Below are positions 6,069 through 7,292 of a stretch of DNA of 7,292 nt, in pieces. A program made the position numbers and the translations under genes. The notes beneath the pieces are model-generated. The model saw only the letters and a list, made by a program, of their open reading frames with translations, did no database searches and had not been told where the DNA came from. Location: NCBI GenBank assembly GCA_030612785.1, contig JAUWNF010000162.1, positions 1 through 7,292 on the forward strand, written 5' to 3'. The first letter of the stretch is position 1, and the number at the start of each line of letters is the position of its first letter. The DNA comes from Phycisphaerales bacterium (GTDB taxonomy: Bacteria; Planctomycetota; Phycisphaerae; UBA1845).

Positions 6069-7292
6069 ATGAGTCGACGAAAGGTAACCATTGACGGCAA
6101 TGAAGCTGCCGCGTACACCGCCCACCGGATCAACGAGGTTTGCGCGATCTATCCCATTACCCCCAGTTCCAACATGGGGGAGTGGGCGGATGAGTGGTCG
6201 GCCGAGGGCAGGAAGAACATCTGGGGAACCGTCCCCACGGTCGTGGAGATGCAGAGCGAGGGCGGTGCCTCCGGGGCGGTCCACGGAGCACTGCAAACCG
6301 GTGCGCTGACCACGACATTCACGGCCTCCCAAGGTCTCCTGCTGATGATCCCCAACATGTTCAAGATCGCCGGGGAGTTGACCTCGACGGTCTTTCACGT
6401 AACGGCCCGGACGGTGGCGACCCACGCCCTGTCCATCTTCGGGGACCACAGCGACGTGATGGCCTGCCGGAGCACGGGTTGGGGCATGATCGCCTCGGGC
6501 TCGCCGCAGGAGGTAATGGACAACGCGGTCATCGCTCAGGCGGCGAGTTTGGCGTCGCGGGTACCCTTCATCCAGTTCTTCGACGGCTTCCGCACCTCGC
6601 ACGAGGAGTTGAAGATCGAGGAACTCACCGCCGACGACCTGCGGGCCATGATCGACGACGAGCTGGTTCGCCAGCACCGCGCCCGGGCGTTAAACCCGGA
6701 GAAGCCGGTCCTGCGCGGAACCGCGCAGAACCCGGACGTGTTCTTCCAGGCCCGCGAAGCCTGCAACCCCTACTACGAGGTCTGCGCGGACCTGGTGCAA
6801 AAGGCCATGGACAAGTTCGCCTCGGTCGTCGGTCGGCATTATCACCTGTTCGACTACGTCGGCGATCCGAATGCCGAGCAAGTCATCGTGCTGATGGGCT
6901 CCGGGGCCGAGACCGCTCACGAGGCCGTCGAGTATCTCAACGCCCAGGGCGAGAAGGTGGGCATCATCAAGGTGCGATTGTACCGCCCGTTCGCGGCTGA
7001 GCGGTTCTTGGACGCCATGCCCAAGACGGTCAAGACCATCGCCGTGCTTGACCGGACCAAGGAACCGGGCGCCCTGGGCGAGCCGATGTACCTGGACGTG
7101 GTCACCGCCGTGGAAGAGCACTACGCCGCCGGACGCGACGGGTTCGCCCGGCGCCCGCGGGTGATCGGCGGGCGCTACGGGCTGTCGTGCAAGGAATTCA
7201 CCCCGGCCATGGTCAAGGGCGTGTTCGACGAGGCCAAAAAAGACCAGCCCAAGAACCACGTCAGCGTGGGCATCCTCGATGACGTAACCCAC
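6069..7292 (+). CDS. nifJ: Pyruvate:ferredoxin (flavodoxin) oxidoreductase, N-terminal part (partial)
   Basis: The frame is open to the window edge and gives 408 residues of a protein normally near 1,170-1,200. The enzyme converts pyruvate and CoA to acetyl-CoA and CO2 with transfer of electrons to ferredoxin or flavodoxin, using thiamine diphosphate and Fe-S clusters, in the cytoplasm. Visible here are domain I (about 1-260) with AIYPITPSS (26-34), EMQSEGGASGAVHGAL (60-75), TFTASQGLLLMIPNM (83-97) and TARTVATHALSIFGDHSDV (112-130), and domain II (about 260-408) with VIVLMGSGAETAHEAVEYL and LDRTKEPGALGEP. T31, E64 and R114 fall at the same numbers as the substrate- and cofactor-contacting residues I recall for the Desulfovibrio africanus enzyme. 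The single-chain layout matches the homodimeric NifJ type rather than split PorABGD. The Fe-S and C-terminal TPP domains lie beyond the window. It is divergent from the HDOD gene, with a strong ribosome binding site. The symbol does not imply nitrogen fixation. Confidence 0.96.
   Translation, partial: MSRRKVTIDGNEAAAYTAHRINEVCAIYPITPSSNMGEWADEWSAEGRKNIWGTVPTVVEMQSEGGASGAVHGALQTGALTTTFTASQGLLLMIPNMFKIAGELTSTVFHVTARTVATHALSIFGDHSDVMACRSTGWGMIASGSPQEVMDNAVIAQAASLASRVPFIQFFDGFRTSHEELKIEELTADDLRAMIDDELVRQHRARALNPEKPVLRGTAQNPDVFFQAREACNPYYEVCADLVQKAMDKFASVVGRHYHLFDYVGDPNAEQVIVLMGSGAETAHEAVEYLNAQGEKVGIIKVRLYRPFAAERFLDAMPKTVKTIAVLDRTKEPGALGEPMYLDVVTAVEEHYAAGRDGFARRPRVIGGRYGLSCKEFTPAMVKGVFDEAKKDQPKNHVSVGILDDVTH

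Noticed and set aside
5679..6677. A 332-codon open frame on the minus strand, antisense to nifJ and extending into its upstream region
   Set aside because: It overlaps the well-supported nifJ frame on the opposite strand, has no recognisable domain, and reads as the complement of conserved enzyme motifs plus repeat-like sequence.
6194..7000. A 268-codon plus-strand frame inside nifJ
   Set aside because: It is an out-of-frame reading of nifJ, very rich in Arg and Gly as expected for a shadow in GC-rich DNA; the true frame from 6069 has intact family motifs throughout.
6690..7292. A 200-codon minus-strand frame at the window end
   Set aside because: Antisense to nifJ, with no recognisable domain and a His/Asp/Gly-rich composition typical of a complement reading.

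Overview
The window looks chromosomal, GC-rich (judged by eye), and most likely from a member of the Planctomycetota, possibly Phycisphaerae-like. This rests on three things. An ECF-type sigma factor is followed two bases later by a Ser/Thr kinase that carries an N-terminal zinc-finger of the anti-sigma type, a gene pair common in that phylum. Two intergenic gaps carry short palindromic repeats of a kind I remember from planctomycete genomes. The proteins also have a planctomycete flavour. The lineage call is inference, not a database result.

Layout. Five genes lie on the minus strand, read from right to left: an HDOD-domain signalling protein (5463-4561), a 441-base gap with a terminal-inverted-repeat element and a possible structured segment, the sigma factor (4119-3514), the zinc-finger kinase (3511-2051), DprA (1970-777) and a CPBP-family intramembrane protease (752-24). 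A 605-base gap follows with a palindromic repeat and a degenerate repeat. The first 408 codons of pyruvate:ferredoxin oxidoreductase (nifJ) then run on the plus strand from 6069 to the window edge.

How the genes may work together. The sigma factor and kinase are almost certainly one transcription unit: the kinase start follows the sigma stop by two bases, and its ribosome binding site lies in the end of the sigma gene. They look like a signalling module in which a membrane-anchored kinase, perhaps through its zinc-finger, controls the sigma factor. dprA and the CPBP gene follow in the same direction with gaps of 80 and 24 bases and may be co-transcribed. DprA handles incoming single-stranded DNA in transformation. 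The CPBP protein is a membrane protease of unknown substrate. nifJ is divergent from the HDOD gene and points to ferredoxin-linked pyruvate metabolism, so at least some anaerobic capacity. No phage, CRISPR, tRNA or rRNA features were seen. Nothing in the window amounts to a clearly new system; the least explained material is in the two intergenic gaps.
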